Assembly (NCBI RefSeq): GCF_902459465.1
Contig: NC_047068.1
Location: 12,919,195-12,983,194, forward strand
Reading direction: 5' to 3'
From: Asterias rubens
Lineage: Eukaryota > Echinodermata > Asteroidea > Forcipulatida > Asteriidae
Length of the DNA: 64,000 bases
In this document: piece after piece, positions 21,001-29,734 of the stretch
Layout of the letters: each line of letters starts with the position of its first letter
Position numbering within the stretch: position 1 is the stretch's first letter
Notes under the pieces: generated by a model
Databases searched by the model: none
What the model was told of the DNA's origin: nothing
Seen by the model: the letters and a program-made list of their open reading frames with translations, nothing else
Made by a program: the position numbers and the translations under genes

Positions 21001-23843
21001 ACTATAGATATCAGTCCGGCCATGTGTGAAGCCGTACGTCGGATCTTCCACAAGGAATCTATGTCCTATCTATTCCGCAATATTTCCATGGAGGACTAGT
21101 TGGCATTTCTAGGTATATTGCTGCAATTTATGTGTGTGGTGGGTGTGTGTGTATTTGACTAACCTCCATTTACGATTAACATGATAAATTTGCGCATTAT
21201 ATGTCTGGATTATTCCAACTTCTTGAGAAGGAAAAGCCTACTCAATAATAACCCTGGTATTATATTACTGTGTTTCTCAAGACAACCAACTACCTCATAC
21301 CACACTTTGCCACAACAAACATCCCATACCACAACTACCCTATACCACACTATGCCACAACAGTGTCATTTTGAGGCACACGTCATACTTTTGTTATTAA
21401 GTTTAAATGATGTTTTTGTGAGCATACAGATGATGAGAAATGCTTTATATATTTCACTGGCGAACTGATGTTCTCTTTGAGACGCTGATGCCAGAATCCC
21501 TCTGAGATGTATGCATAGTAAAAACACCCTCTTCAAACAAGCATATTAGTCATCTGTTTAGTAGTTGCACCAGGTGTAGACCATATCAATAATTGGCAAG
21601 GACAACAAATTACCAGAGAAAGAGGGCATTTATAAGCAATTAATGTGCACAATTGTTTTTCAAGAAAGCTGAGTGTGAAAGTTTGATTGGTTTTCTGTCA
21701 TTCATAAGTCATTAAAGGAAAGTTAAAGTCTACATGGGAATAGGAAGCAATATTGGGGTTAATTCTAGCAACCAAATTGTAATATTAATGTTATATTCCA
21801 GGCACACATCGTGGCATTCACAGCACTCACCACACTTTGTGACTAACCCTTCACAAACATAGACATAACTTCACCCGTGTTCCAATTGATCTTTCACTTC
21901 TGTAATGTAACCCCTCTCACTGTTGGCAACCCCAGTCAGCCATAATCACCTCATACCCATAATTACATCTGAGGCCTGTATGCTTCGTTTTTGAAAGGGC
22001 AAAGGCACCAAGGCATTTTCTCCTTTGTAAATGGCACCCTATCAGGAAATTGTAAATTTCTACCGGAGCATTTCAAGGGCACCTATGCATGTGACCAGGG
22101 GGCACGGAGGAAATCGCCTCCGTTGCCCTATAAAAAGTGTGTGATAAATGTTTGTGTATGACCACTCTGTGGCTTGCAACATTGCTTTGGTTGCAGCTTG
22201 CAACTTTGTGGCTAGCATTTTTGTAGCTAGCAACTTGTGGCTTGCAATCTTCTGGCTTGCAACTTTGAAGATTGCAATTTTGTGGCTCAGTAAAAGTGTT
22301 TTATTGTTCCATCATTTTGGTAGTCCTAGTAAAATTCCCTCCAATTGCCCATACATTTTTAAGTTAAATATTTTATATTTCCTCATAAGTTGCAACTCAG
22401 ACTTCCATGGAATTTAATTTTTGGAGAAAAAAATCATGAAAACACCCGTTTATTTAATATTTTTTTATCAATAATACTTTAGTTTCCTTTAGTTTTAACT
22501 TTCAATAACCAGATCGATTTTGAATGTTCTTCTTTTTATGTTTGTGCTTGTTAGTCTTTCATTGGTTCATGGGACGAAGCATTTACTCTTTCTCTTGAGG
22601 AAAAGTTTTAAAAATTTTAAAATGGTGCTAGTTTGAGCTGACTTCATCTGACCAGGGCCCAATTTCATGGCTCTGCTTACGGTAAGCAAAGAATCGGTGC
22701 TTACTGAAGCAGGGGATTCTGTTCTTATTATGTCACGCATATTTTACAGGTTAGTAGGGAATTTGGGCTTGTGTGCGTGTGCACTCCACATTACTAGGCA
22801 TTCTGAGCTTACACATCTAGCGCAGAAATTTGGCGCTTGCACGTAGGCGGAGAATGGTGATCGTAAGCGCAGAATTCAGCGGTAAGCAGAGCCATGAAAT
22901 TGGGCCCAGTTCAGAAAGGCTCAGAAATGTGTAGCATAGCAACAAAAAAAACCAATAACCAACTCAAGATAGGGTTAATATTTGGTTTTGGTCAACGCAT
23001 TGCTGATTTATAAGCAAAATTATCAAGAAATTAGGATAAAATAAAAGTCACTCAACAGTATCTCTGGCTGTGTTGAGGGCAGCAGTAAAAGAGACACAAC
23101 TCAAATTTCAAAAATTCGCCTTCATGCGATCTTTGGAGATTCAACATTTGTTTTGCCAAATTCTGTGCTTGACATGTGCAATTCAATTTAACTACACATA
23201 CAGTATTGGTTTTGTGCATTGGTGTCAGAACTGGGTTCAAAACAAACAGAAAAAAAACCCCAAACCAGAATCCTTTTAGTTTTTTTATTCACTTAGACTG
23301 TACAAGTTTTATTTTTAACATTCAAAATCATTCACAGGCATTTAGATCAAAATAAATTAAAGTGAATGATAAGTTATAGATGGTTTCGTTGTTTAAATTC
23401 AAGGAGCTTCTCATATTTTCAGAGATTTATTTTGCTTGTGTTACTGAAGTGCAACTCTCACATAATTTGATGTTCATTTTACAATTCTATCCATGTGGAC
23501 TTTCATAAACAAACACCTTTAGCTTCACAACAATACAGACCAACTCACTTTAGTGGTTGTCTTTCAAGAAAAAATACTAATAAGTTTTGGTGTATCTTCC
23601 ACCTTGTTTAACAATTTATAAATCATTTGATGGAAAAAACTTTAACAAAATGTTCCCTTTTGGTTCAACTGTCTCTTGTTACAGGTTGTGATCACCAACA
23701 CAGTACCCCACGACCTCCAGCGTTTCCAGTGCACCAAAGTACGCTCTGTTGACATCAGTCTTGTCATTGCTGAGTCCATTCGTCGCATCCACTACGGCGA
23801 GTCGATGTCGCATCTCTTCAAAAACGTTCCTGTTGAAGACTAG
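12759..23843 (+). CDS. PRPSAP1: PRPP synthetase-associated protein (two alternative C-termini)
   Basis: Coding exons: 12759-12835, 14127-14179, 15010-15076, 16513-16685, 17078-17193, 17574-17775, 18252-18322 and 19416-19562, then either 20941-21099 or 23685-23843. All borders are GT/AG and phases agree; either form is 354 aa. It resembles PRPP synthetase ([44 protein letters not shown]) but carries the VDGRHSPP segment and altered catalytic/flag regions typical of the inactive PRPSAP1/2 subunits. These bind PRPS1/2 and restrain PRPP production. Start is the first in-frame ATG (12759). The gene could be the single pre-duplication orthologue of both vertebrate paralogues; linkage to SDK and BPTF fits PRPSAP1. 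Odd points are the duplicated terminal exon and the minimal uORF. Confidence 0.96.
13251..13478. mobile_element. Family F element with a nested family G element
   Basis: Outer ends are TAGACCCAGTAACTGGGGCG and its inverted copy (CGCCCCAGTCACTGGGTCTA), flanked by near-direct repeats ACCTTTCGTCTTA / ACCTTCGTCTTA that look like a target duplication. The inner element is at 13337-13453. A second, uninterrupted family F copy is at 36043-36155. Confidence 0.8.
13337..13453. mobile_element. Family G inverted-repeat element (nested)
   Basis: Ends TTCCGTATGGCGCCACCACT and the inverted copy AGTGGTGGCGCCATACGGAA. A second copy, reversed, is at 36899-37017 and matches through the AT-rich centre. Confidence 0.85.
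14438..14813 (+). mobile_element. Family B TTAA-ended MITE, copy B1
   Basis: TTAA at both ends; inverted repeats AAGCCATTGGACACTTTCGG and CCGAAAGTGTATAATGG. Interior words: CCACACTTCGTGTATCACAAC and TTCTCGATGTCAAG. It lies in PRPSAP intron 2. Confidence 0.85.
15451..15751 (-). mobile_element. Family B MITE, copy B2
   Basis: TTAA on the left, TTAG (decayed) on the right. Ends AAGCCAGTGGACACTTTCGG / CCGAAAGTGTCCAGTGGCTT. Missing about 70 bp of the interior seen in B1. In PRPSAP intron 3. Confidence 0.8.
15837..16140. mobile_element. Inverted-repeat element, about 35-bp arms
   Basis: GATGTACATGTTTTTATTTA with TAGTTCATTTTCC on the left is repeated inverted on the right (GGAAAATGAACTAGCC and TAAATAAAAACTTGTTCATG). 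The right arm has small insertions. AT-rich, non-coding. Confidence 0.65.
16300..16338 (+). repeat. Partial duplicate of the PRPSAP exon 4 splice-acceptor region
   Basis: AATAAATGAATACTTTT, a pyrimidine tract, then an AG and GGATGTGAAC. The real acceptor 185 bp downstream reads AATAAATGAATACTTTT, a tract, AG, then GGACGTGAAC (16485-16522). Confidence 0.6.
17252..17535 (-). mobile_element. Family A MITE, copy A5
   Basis: Matches family A in reverse orientation (GCACTGGACACTAATGG at the left; ACAGATTTGTTATTTTAAGCAT and GGGATACACCAAGTG inside). The right end is decayed and the central hairpin is deleted. Almost fills PRPSAP intron 5, next to a 16-G run. Confidence 0.75.
17852..17966 (+). mobile_element. 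Family A MITE, left-end fragment A6
   Basis: GGCAATGGACGTGCTTGGTAATTGTCAGAGACC then TCACTCGGTGTATCCCAAGATATGCAT; only the first third of the family is present. Confidence 0.6.
18040..18070. repeat. (AATC)n microsatellite
   Basis: Tandem AATC units followed by AATAAATAAG, possibly a retroelement tail. Followed by a C-run near 18098. Confidence 0.8.
18780..18970. repeat. Dispersed repeat family I, copy
   Basis: Words such as GGCAATTGCCTCATGCCCCC and TTGATGCCCTTTGAAATGC recur at about 21970-22110, 34410-34570, 37545-37720, 45270-45430, 48690-48850 and 58150-58290, with variations. Non-coding, and no clear inverted ends were found. Confidence 0.5.
19905..20045. mobile_element. Family D-like element, degraded copy
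   Basis: Left GGACCCAATATTCATGACTCTG, right GTAAGCACAGCCATTACATTGAGCCC; short and diverged. In PRPSAP intron 8. Confidence 0.5.
20091..20347. repeat. 120-bp tandem repeat, about 2.1 copies
   Basis: The word GCTAATTTTATGC (or GTTAATTTTATGC) recurs at 20095, 20215 and 20335, exactly 120 bp apart. The intervening text (CAATCAAGCAAGCTTCC, GTTGCCTTTTAGA, GGCCTTCTTCAT) is conserved in both full units. Confidence 0.9.
20529..20825. mobile_element. Long inverted-repeat element
   Basis: The left half (CCACAGATTTACATTAAACTTACA, GAAGATAATGATAGT, GAGGTGCTGTAGTTTTTG) is repeated inverted in the right half (CAAACTACAGCACCTC, ACTATCATTATCTTC, TGTAAATCTGTGG) around CGTCTCATGAGACG. A partial relative lies at about 58565-58735 in BPTF. 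Confidence 0.75.
20941..21099 (+). CDS. PRPSAP1: PRPSAP alternative last exon 9a (divergent C-terminus)
   Basis: Begins after an AG at 20939-20940 in phase 0, encodes 52 residues from [12 protein letters not shown] to FRNISMED and stops at TAG 21097-21099. Same length and phase as exon 9b; 28 of 52 residues match it. It departs from the family at positions conserved in vertebrate PRPSAPs (for example Gln for Pro in NTVPH, and [15 protein letters not shown] for L-I-SE-A-IRRIH-GES). The frame is intact and splice signals are good, so it looks functional. No clear AATAAA follows; ATTAAA near 21712 is a weak candidate. Confidence 0.85.
   Translation, partial: VIVTNTVQHDLQKLQSDKIRTIDISPAMCEAVRRIFHKESMSYLFRNISMED
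22155..22285. repeat. Imperfect short tandem repeat
   Basis: About seven degenerate units of 16-20 bp built on TTGTGGCTTGCAACTT. The reading frames through it have no recognisable homologue. Confidence 0.7.
22655..22907. mobile_element. Family D inverted-repeat element, copy 3
   Basis: Best-preserved family member: starts GGGCCCAATTTCATGGCTCT and ends AGAGCCATGAAATTGGGCCC, 253 bp. Confidence 0.85.
23685..23843 (+). CDS. PRPSAP1: PRPSAP alternative last exon 9b (canonical C-terminus)
   Basis: Begins after AG at 23683-23684, phase 0; 52 residues from [12 protein letters not shown] through [14 protein letters not shown] to PVED, TAG at 23841-23843. Closer to vertebrate PRPSAP1/2 C-termini than exon 9a. 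AATAAA at 24607-24612 is a suitable poly(A) signal. It lies 2.6 kb downstream of 9a, so choosing it requires skipping 9a. Confidence 0.92.
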   Translation, partial: VVITNTVPHDLQRFQCTKVRSVDISLVIAESIRRIHYGESMSHLFKNVPVED

Positions 23844-23901
23844 TAGCGAGAGAGTTCCTAAATGTGTGTTCTCAAGAGGCTGTTGAGTAGCCCTTATCCC
23901 T

Positions 23902-24260
23902 TAGAGCAAGTTCGAATGCGCACATTTCAGTCGACCTGTTGTTGACCACTGACCACCAACGTACATGCGCAGTGACGCACTCACTGTAACAAATTGTTTG
24001 GAAGTCTAGTCAGTCATCGGTATCACAGTGCTATTCAACACTTTCGTTGCCTTCCGCCGTTTTGCTGTACTGTCGTTAATTCCCTTCAGCGCTTTACACA
24101 TGTTAGCATGGAGCAGGCTATCGGGACCACAGAAGAAACCATGGTCCTTGGGCTGGTTCTAAATGGTCAATAACAGTAGTCGACCAATGGTCAACCAGCC
24201 TAGGTTTGAGACAAAATAGTCGACCTTTAGTTAACCATGGTGCACACTCGAACTTGCTCT
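23902..24260. mobile_element. Inverted-repeat element in the PRPSAP 3' UTR
   Basis: Left AGAGCAAGTTCGAATGCGCAC, right GTGCACACTCGAACTTGCTCT, with inner GTCGACC / GGTCGAC and ACCATGG words. It lies between the 9b stop and its AATAAA, so it would be transcribed. A partial relative is at about 34060-34185. Confidence 0.75.
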
Positions 24261-24606
24261 GAGTGTATTTGGCCAGAGACCCTCCTAAAGTCCTCCAATA
24301 TCCTCCACTCTATGGTAACTCAACACCAAAGTGTTTGGACTTTGATCCTGGCCCAGTGATAAGCATTTTTTATTTGGGTCGATTGGCTCAAGTCATCATC
24401 ACGATAATCTTGGTTGCGCCATTTCTGTAGTCACTATTTTTCAAAGTAATTCACTGTAAGGCAAATACCCTTAAGGTCCATTAAGAAGAGTCAATGTTAA
24501 ACAAATAGAAAACAATTATTTAAGTTTAATCAGGAATGAAATTGACAATCTTGGCCTTCTAGGTATTTTGTCTTTCCATTTGTAAAAAAAATACACATAT
24601 TTTTTT

Positions 24607-24612
24607 AATAAA
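24607..24612 (+). terminator. PRPSAP poly(A) signal (9b isoform)
   Basis: AATAAA following a T-run, about 765 bp after the exon 9b stop. Confidence 0.55.
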
Positions 24613-24745
24613 ACTGAAATTTTGGTTTTCAGTTATTTCTTTTGACCCACCCACAATTTAGAAGAATTGTTTTATAAACATTGGCCCCTTAATGGCTCCT
24701 TACACAAACAAAATCTGTAAACCGACAGACCAATAGTATACACAT

Positions 24746-24897
24746 AATGAATGTTTATGAGTGCAATGGTGCGAATATGTTCATGAGTTGAAAGATGGAA
24801 TGTTCCATTCAACGAGGCGGAGCCGAGTTGAATGGAACATTCCAGCTTTCAACGAATGAACATATTCGCACCATTGCACGAATGAAAAACATTCATT
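24746..24897. repeat. About 150-bp near-palindrome
   Basis: Arms of about 68-71 bp (AATGAATGTTTATGAGTGCAATGG ... and its complement) around CGAGGCGGAGCCGAG; a few mismatches and a small indel. Contains the word CGCACCATTGCAC, also found in the next hairpin. Confidence 0.88.
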
Positions 24898-25070
24898 ATT
24901 TGTTTTATATAACATCCAAGTAGAACTTTGTCATTTTGATTGAAAGAAACAACTTTCAAAACAAACAATTTCAACTGTAGAAGCCGAATGCTAGTAATTT
25001 TACTATGCCTTCTTGCAGTAACACCTGCTGCGTTACCAAAGACACGCGCACGCGGTGATGTTTTTACTCA

Positions 25071-25155
25071 GCTTTTTCGTTCCATCCGAAAAGTACCATT
25101 GCACGCTGGCAGCGTGCCAGCGTGCAATGGTACTTTTCGGATGGAACGAAAAAGC
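25071..25155. repeat. Perfect 41-bp-arm hairpin
   Basis: Left arm 25071-25111, 3-base loop GCG at 25112-25114, right arm 25115-25155; all 41 positions pair. Outer end GCTTTTTCGTTCC, inner end CACGCTGGCA. The inner word AGCGTGCAATGGTACTTTT recurs once more just after it (about 25169-25187). Confidence 0.95.
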
Positions 25156-25750
25156 ACGGCGAGTGACTCAGCGTGCAATGGTACTTTTATTTGCTATCAC
25201 GTGACGGACAATCCTCCAATCAAATGGCAAGGATCTGCTTGGGTGTTATATAATAGTACTTATTTCCTTTATTCAAATGGTCGTATTTTAAGTTTGTCTG
25301 CACATGTCAACTATTATTGTATTATATTGGAGTGTATCTACAGTGTGTGTAACTGTTTCGATTTTCAGATTTGTGGTGGGAGTGTATTGATCCAGAGAAT
25401 CATGTGGAGATTTAAGATAGCCTGTGCCTGGGGGAGGGGGGGGGGGGCAGGGAAGGGGAACCAAACTTTTCTTTATGTCATTGTACAGAATCTATTGTAC
25501 TCAAAGAGTACAGAATTTCATATTACTCGAGTTCCCTTGACCATAGTTATCAGTAATATGTTTTTCTTTACGATTTTTGTATCTCGATAATTTCTTATCA
25601 GATTTTGTTGACAAGTATATGTATCGAATCATGAAAATCATTTAGAAAACCCTATTTGGATACTTAACTGTGACTTAACTGTGAAACCAGCTTGTAGTGT
25701 CGTGTTGGTAAGTCACTGCGACACACAGGCTAGTTCCAAAGCTCGCTTAA

Positions 25751-25864
25751 GTCAGGTTCATACTTCCTGCAAATGCGAATCCGAACGAAATTTGACCACA
25801 GTTCAACTGTTGCAAGTTTGCGATGTCAAAATTTGTTTCGCATCTGCAGGAAGTATGAATCGGG
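25751..25864. mobile_element. Family H inverted-repeat element
   Basis: Left GGTTCATACTTCCTGCAAATG and right CATCTGCAGGAAGTATGAATC, with further inverted words (CGAACGAAATTTGAC). About 114 bp. Confidence 0.8.
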
Positions 25865-27536
25865 ATTTACGTGTACAGTACCTATGAAATTTTACCCCCC
25901 AAACACTTTTTATTGCTTCATCATTCACAGTCATTACTTTAGAAACGTTTTGCTTTGACAAGACCTTGGTCTTTGTTGTTGTCCTTTCGCTATGGTCTTT
26001 GAAGAACTTGATAACAGCCAAGTCCAGTTATTCAAATTTTCTAGCTCAGTGTTGCTTCTGGTAATCGGTGGAGCCAATTTGTAAGAAGTGAGTTACAAAG
26101 ATTGTGTTTCATTGGGGAGTCTGTACTGTTGTTCTTATGAAAACTTTTGAAGTTTATGGTGTTTTTGTCAATGTTTGTTTGCTTTTATTTAGAGTGTAAA
26201 CACTCTTTATTTTTTGTTATTTTTGGTTTGTTTTCTTTTATTTCTATTAAACGAAATTCTAAGAGGTTTGTTTTAAAATTGAGATTCCAGAGGAGGACAT
26301 CAGACTGACAAGTTGACCAAGAAATAAGGCTGTGTCCGTATCAAGTGATTGCGGCTATGGCTGTCGGCTTCAGTGATAATAAGTTGAAAAGTAAGCCTTT
26401 TCAGCAATCCGGCAGTAGCCACTACTAACTCGGATGCGACTTACATTAAAGTTTACTTACTTTGAAGCAGCCTTTACATAAAGTCCTGGCGGTGGTATGG
26501 TCTTGCCATAAATGTAATTGTGCTTTTCTTTGTGTGTGCGTTGATTGATTTTGTAGCATTAATTTGAAAAACTTTACTGAAATTAAATTAATTCTTTAAA
26601 TGCAATGTTTCAGATATTTCCATATAATTCAATTGTATAATTGTCTCGCATTTTTTAGCAGATGGTTGTGAGCGCTGTTTAATGCTAAAATTGGTTGTTT
26701 GGGATTTGTTTAATTTTTGTTTTTGTTTTGTTAGAAATGCAAAGACTACCACATTAGCTCTTCAAAGGAAGTACACCTCTAAGTATTTATTAAAAGGAAT
26801 AAACAAATATGTGACATTTGTTGTGTTTTTGTTTTCTTTCCTCCCCTGTTTTTTATTATTTTATTTTTTTTATTTTACTCTTACATCAAGTGCTGTCAAA
26901 AGGTTGCGACTTTAAACTCTCTGGCAAATGCCCTTCAGAACTTCTTTATGCTACCCCTAACAAACCTTTTTTCCCACGCCCCCCTTATTTATTTACATAC
27001 TGCTGCCGCTTGAGGGCGCTGTTTCACATGTTTTAGTGATCGATGTTGTTCCAAAATTGTGTGAGTAGAGCTGCAGAAAACTAGCTTTTGGGCCGAACGA
27101 TTAGGTGAGTTACGAGTTGTATTCCGTTAGTAATGTATCAGATAAGATTTTGTTGATATCATGTATTTAATATGTTTTATTCTCGTGGAGATAAAAATGG
27201 CATAACTCGTTTCCAAGCCAAGTCAAATATGAAAATCAAAGTTGTGACACTGACAGTGTGACAGAACACACACATCATATGCACGTATGCAGAATGACAA
27301 TCAATAGATCAAGATGACATTGATGGGATATCTCCCACTGATCTGATAGGATTTGCACACAGCAGTGCATAAATAAATAAATGCATAAGCAGCTCCATAA
27401 ATATGGCCAAACCACATTGTTCTACACACTACATGCAATTGATCATCTTGGAAATGTTTACGTATCATTAAATTATGAAAAATGTTGGCAGGATATGGTC
27501 CACTCCATGGAATGTTTACGGTCCTACTAAATAAAA

Positions 27537-27596
27537 GCCGACAACAAGCCAAAAACGCCGACAACAAGTCCAGAGCGCCGACAACACGTCGACAAC
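27537..27596. repeat. 20-bp tandem repeat x 3
   Basis: Three units starting GCCGACAACA (GCCGACAACAAGCCAAAAAC and two variants). Confidence 0.8.
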
Positions 27597-27767
27597 AGTT
27601 TCAAATACCTAAAAAAACAGCAAATAAACCAAAGATGTAATTAGAACTATGTCGTGTGGTTTATAATATAAACTGAAATGTAATGGAAAAACTTCAAGAA
27701 AAGTGTGAATTTTTAACAAGGAAAAAACTTAACTAACATGGAAAGCGGTCAGACGCCAACTTGGTAA

Positions 27768-27955
27768 AAAAAACATGTTTGGACCAGTCCATTATAATGT
27801 GGGTAAGAAGGACTGAGCAATAGAGGGTGGGTGTCATGCAAATACCTTCAACTGTGCACACTGCAGCAGAGCAGGTCTTCACATGACGCCCGCCCTCTGT
27901 CGTTTGCAAGCGCAAAATCTACCCGCATCATAATGGACTGGTCCAAACACGGTTT
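27768..27955. mobile_element. Inverted-repeat element, about 32-bp arms
   Basis: Left CATGTTTGGACCAGTCCATTATAATG with GGGTA, right TACCC then CATAATGGACTGGTCCAAACAC. The interior also pairs in part (GAGGGTGGGTGTCATG / CATGACGCCCGCCCTC). Confidence 0.8.
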
Positions 27956-28082
27956 TTAAGCCAAGATGGCGTCTACCCTCGCCTCTCTTAAAATGAGTTA
28001 AAAACTTTAACTGAAGTTGAATGACCCAACGTTGACAATGACAGTGATTCAGTTTCGTATGACTGAGACTTTCTAATCTTTC

Positions 28083-28429
28083 TTAAAGACACTGAACATT
28101 ATGGGTAATTCTCAAAGACCAGTCTTCTCACTTGGTGTATCTCAACATATGCACAAAATAACAAACCTGTGAAAATTTGAGCTCAATTGGTCGTCAAACT
28201 TCGAGAGAATAATGGAATAAAAAAAGCCCTTGTCGCACAAGTTGTGTGCTTTCAGATGCTTGATTTCAAAATCTAATTCTGAGGTCTTAAAATCAAATTC
28301 ACGAGCCATTTCGCACAATGTTTTATACTATCAACAGCTCTCCATTGATCGTTAACAAACAAGTTAACAAGTAAGTTTTTATGCTAACAATTATTTTGAG
28401 TGATTACCGATAGTGTCCACTGCCTTTAA
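28083..28429 (+). mobile_element. Family A TTAA-ended MITE, copy A7
   Basis: TTAA on both sides, ends AAGACACTGAACATTATGGG and GATAGTGTCCACTGCCTTTAA; central part shortened. Confidence 0.82.
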
Positions 28430-28831
28430 CACGAAAAAAAGTTACTTAAATTTGTTTTAAAATGTTTTTTCCCACTATCATGCAGGCATTCTTCTTGATG
28501 GACTAGCTGCAGCAGTCTAAAGTGAAATCCATGAACCTCTTTTGATTTCATGATGAATTTGTCTGCAATTTGCGGCTGCTAGATAACTAGAAAGTTGTAA
28601 AACCAATGTCTTGCTTCAATATTGTTTGACAATGAGTTTGTATCCATCAACCCTTAAGTTTATAAGAAATTACTTTGATGTAATGTCAACCTGTGTCAAC
28701 AATGAACAAAGAAATCTTACTCTAAATTTTTGACTGAAGGAGGTAGGATTAGAGTCACACTGTTGTTGTTAAATAAAAGTGAAACTCTTCACTTAATCAG
28801 AATAAACTGGTGTTACCAGAAACCACCCAAA

Positions 28832-29734
28832 ATGTCTGCAACAAAAGAGAAACAGTTTTCCTGTGATGTGTGTACCAAGGAGTTTTCTCTAAAATGTGGC
28901 CTACAGCAACACTTGCGAACTCACACTCGGGAGAAGCCGTTTCTGTGCCATTGGTGTGGAAAGGCCTTCTCCCAGATCGGCAACTTGAAGACTCATCATT
29001 TGCAACACACTAACGAAACACCCTTCAAATGTCATACGTGTGGTGCTGGCTTCCGTAATCAAACCAACATGCAGAAACATCAAAGAGTCCATAGGAATCC
29101 CTTCTTATGCAAGGACTGTGGGAAATCTTTTAAGACAGTTGACCGTTTCCGTGGCCACCAGAAGATTCACGACAATGTCAAGCCTTTCGGCTGTGACTCC
29201 TGCCCAAAGGCCTTTGTCAGCAAGAGCAAGCTTCTCGCACACAGCCGAGTCCACACCAAAGAAAAACCGTTCACCTGTGAGATCTGCAACAAGACCTTTT
29301 CCCAAAAGAGCGCCGTCAAAACGCACCGAAAAGTCCACGCGGAAGAAAAACCTTTTCTGTGTGATACATGCGGTAAGCGTTTCACCCAGAAGGTGAACCT
29401 TAAAAACCATCAAGCCCTTCATGCCAAGGAGGCCAATTTTGAATGCGAAACTTGCCATGAAAGATTCGAGGACCAGGCTTCCTTGGACGGACATTGTCAG
29501 GGTCATTTAGAGATGCTCAAGTCTCTTTATATCTGCCAGATTTGCAGCGAGAGTTTTGACGGGATAGATGAGTTTGAGGAACATGAGAGGGGTCACCTCG
29601 GGGAGCACCTCCTGGCTAACATTGACAAAGATGAGCTTGCTAGACTCATGCAGGAGACACTTCTGACACCTCTTCCTTGGATGATAGATAGGACGCTTGA
29701 TGCAGGGCCTCATGATAACCAAGCCTCAAAATAA
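28832..29734 (+). CDS. C2H2 zinc-finger protein, nine fingers, intronless coding region
   Basis: A 300-aa protein read in one exon from the first in-frame ATG (MSATKEKQFSC). Nine C2H2 fingers run from about residue 8 to 255 as C-X2-C-X12-H-X3-H units, starting FSCDVCTKEF, FLCHWCGKAF, FKCHTCGAGF, FLCKDCGKSF, FGCDSCPKAF, FTCEICNKTF, FLCDTCGKRF, FECETCHERF and YICQICSESF. Several linkers follow the H-T-x-E-K-P-F pattern; the linker before finger 4 is two residues short. The last two fingers are acidic and atypical. The 45-residue C-terminal tail (DKDELARLMQETLLTPLPW) is unlike KRAB, BTB or SET domains. Probably a nuclear DNA-binding factor. No one-to-one orthologue recognised. Upstream AG sites (near 28486) could mark an untranslated first exon. 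Poly(A) candidate at 30559-30564. Confidence 0.85.
   Translation: MSATKEKQFSCDVCTKEFSLKCGLQQHLRTHTREKPFLCHWCGKAFSQIGNLKTHHLQHTNETPFKCHTCGAGFRNQTNMQKHQRVHRNPFLCKDCGKSFKTVDRFRGHQKIHDNVKPFGCDSCPKAFVSKSKLLAHSRVHTKEKPFTCEICNKTFSQKSAVKTHRKVHAEEKPFLCDTCGKRFTQKVNLKNHQALHAKEANFECETCHERFEDQASLDGHCQGHLEMLKSLYICQICSESFDGIDEFEEHERGHLGEHLLANIDKDELARLMQETLLTPLPWMIDRTLDAGPHDNQASK

Larger units (their letters stand above)
21100..23684. other. Region between PRPSAP alternative last exons
   Basis: 3' UTR of the 9a isoform and intron for the 9b isoform. Contains a short CATACCACACTTTGCCACAACA-like tandem tract (about 21295-21365), a family I copy (about 21970-22110), an imperfect TTGTGGCTTGCAAC repeat (22155-22285) and a family D element (22655-22907). 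No other coding exon seen. Confidence 0.6.
25188..28082. other. Intergenic stretch PRPSAP to zinc-finger gene
   Basis: No coding exon recognised. It contains a G-run (about 25436-25447), a family H element (25751-25864), a 20-bp tandem repeat (27537-27596) and an inverted-repeat element (27768-27955). The long open frame over 24940-25590 starts at a non-ATG codon and runs through the hairpins, so it is not called. Confidence 0.5.

Noticed and set aside
24940-25590. 216-codon open frame with a hydrophobic, signal-like stretch (MLVILLCLLAV)
   Set aside because: Starts at a non-ATG codon, runs through a perfect 41-bp hairpin and a G-run, and has no recognisable domain.
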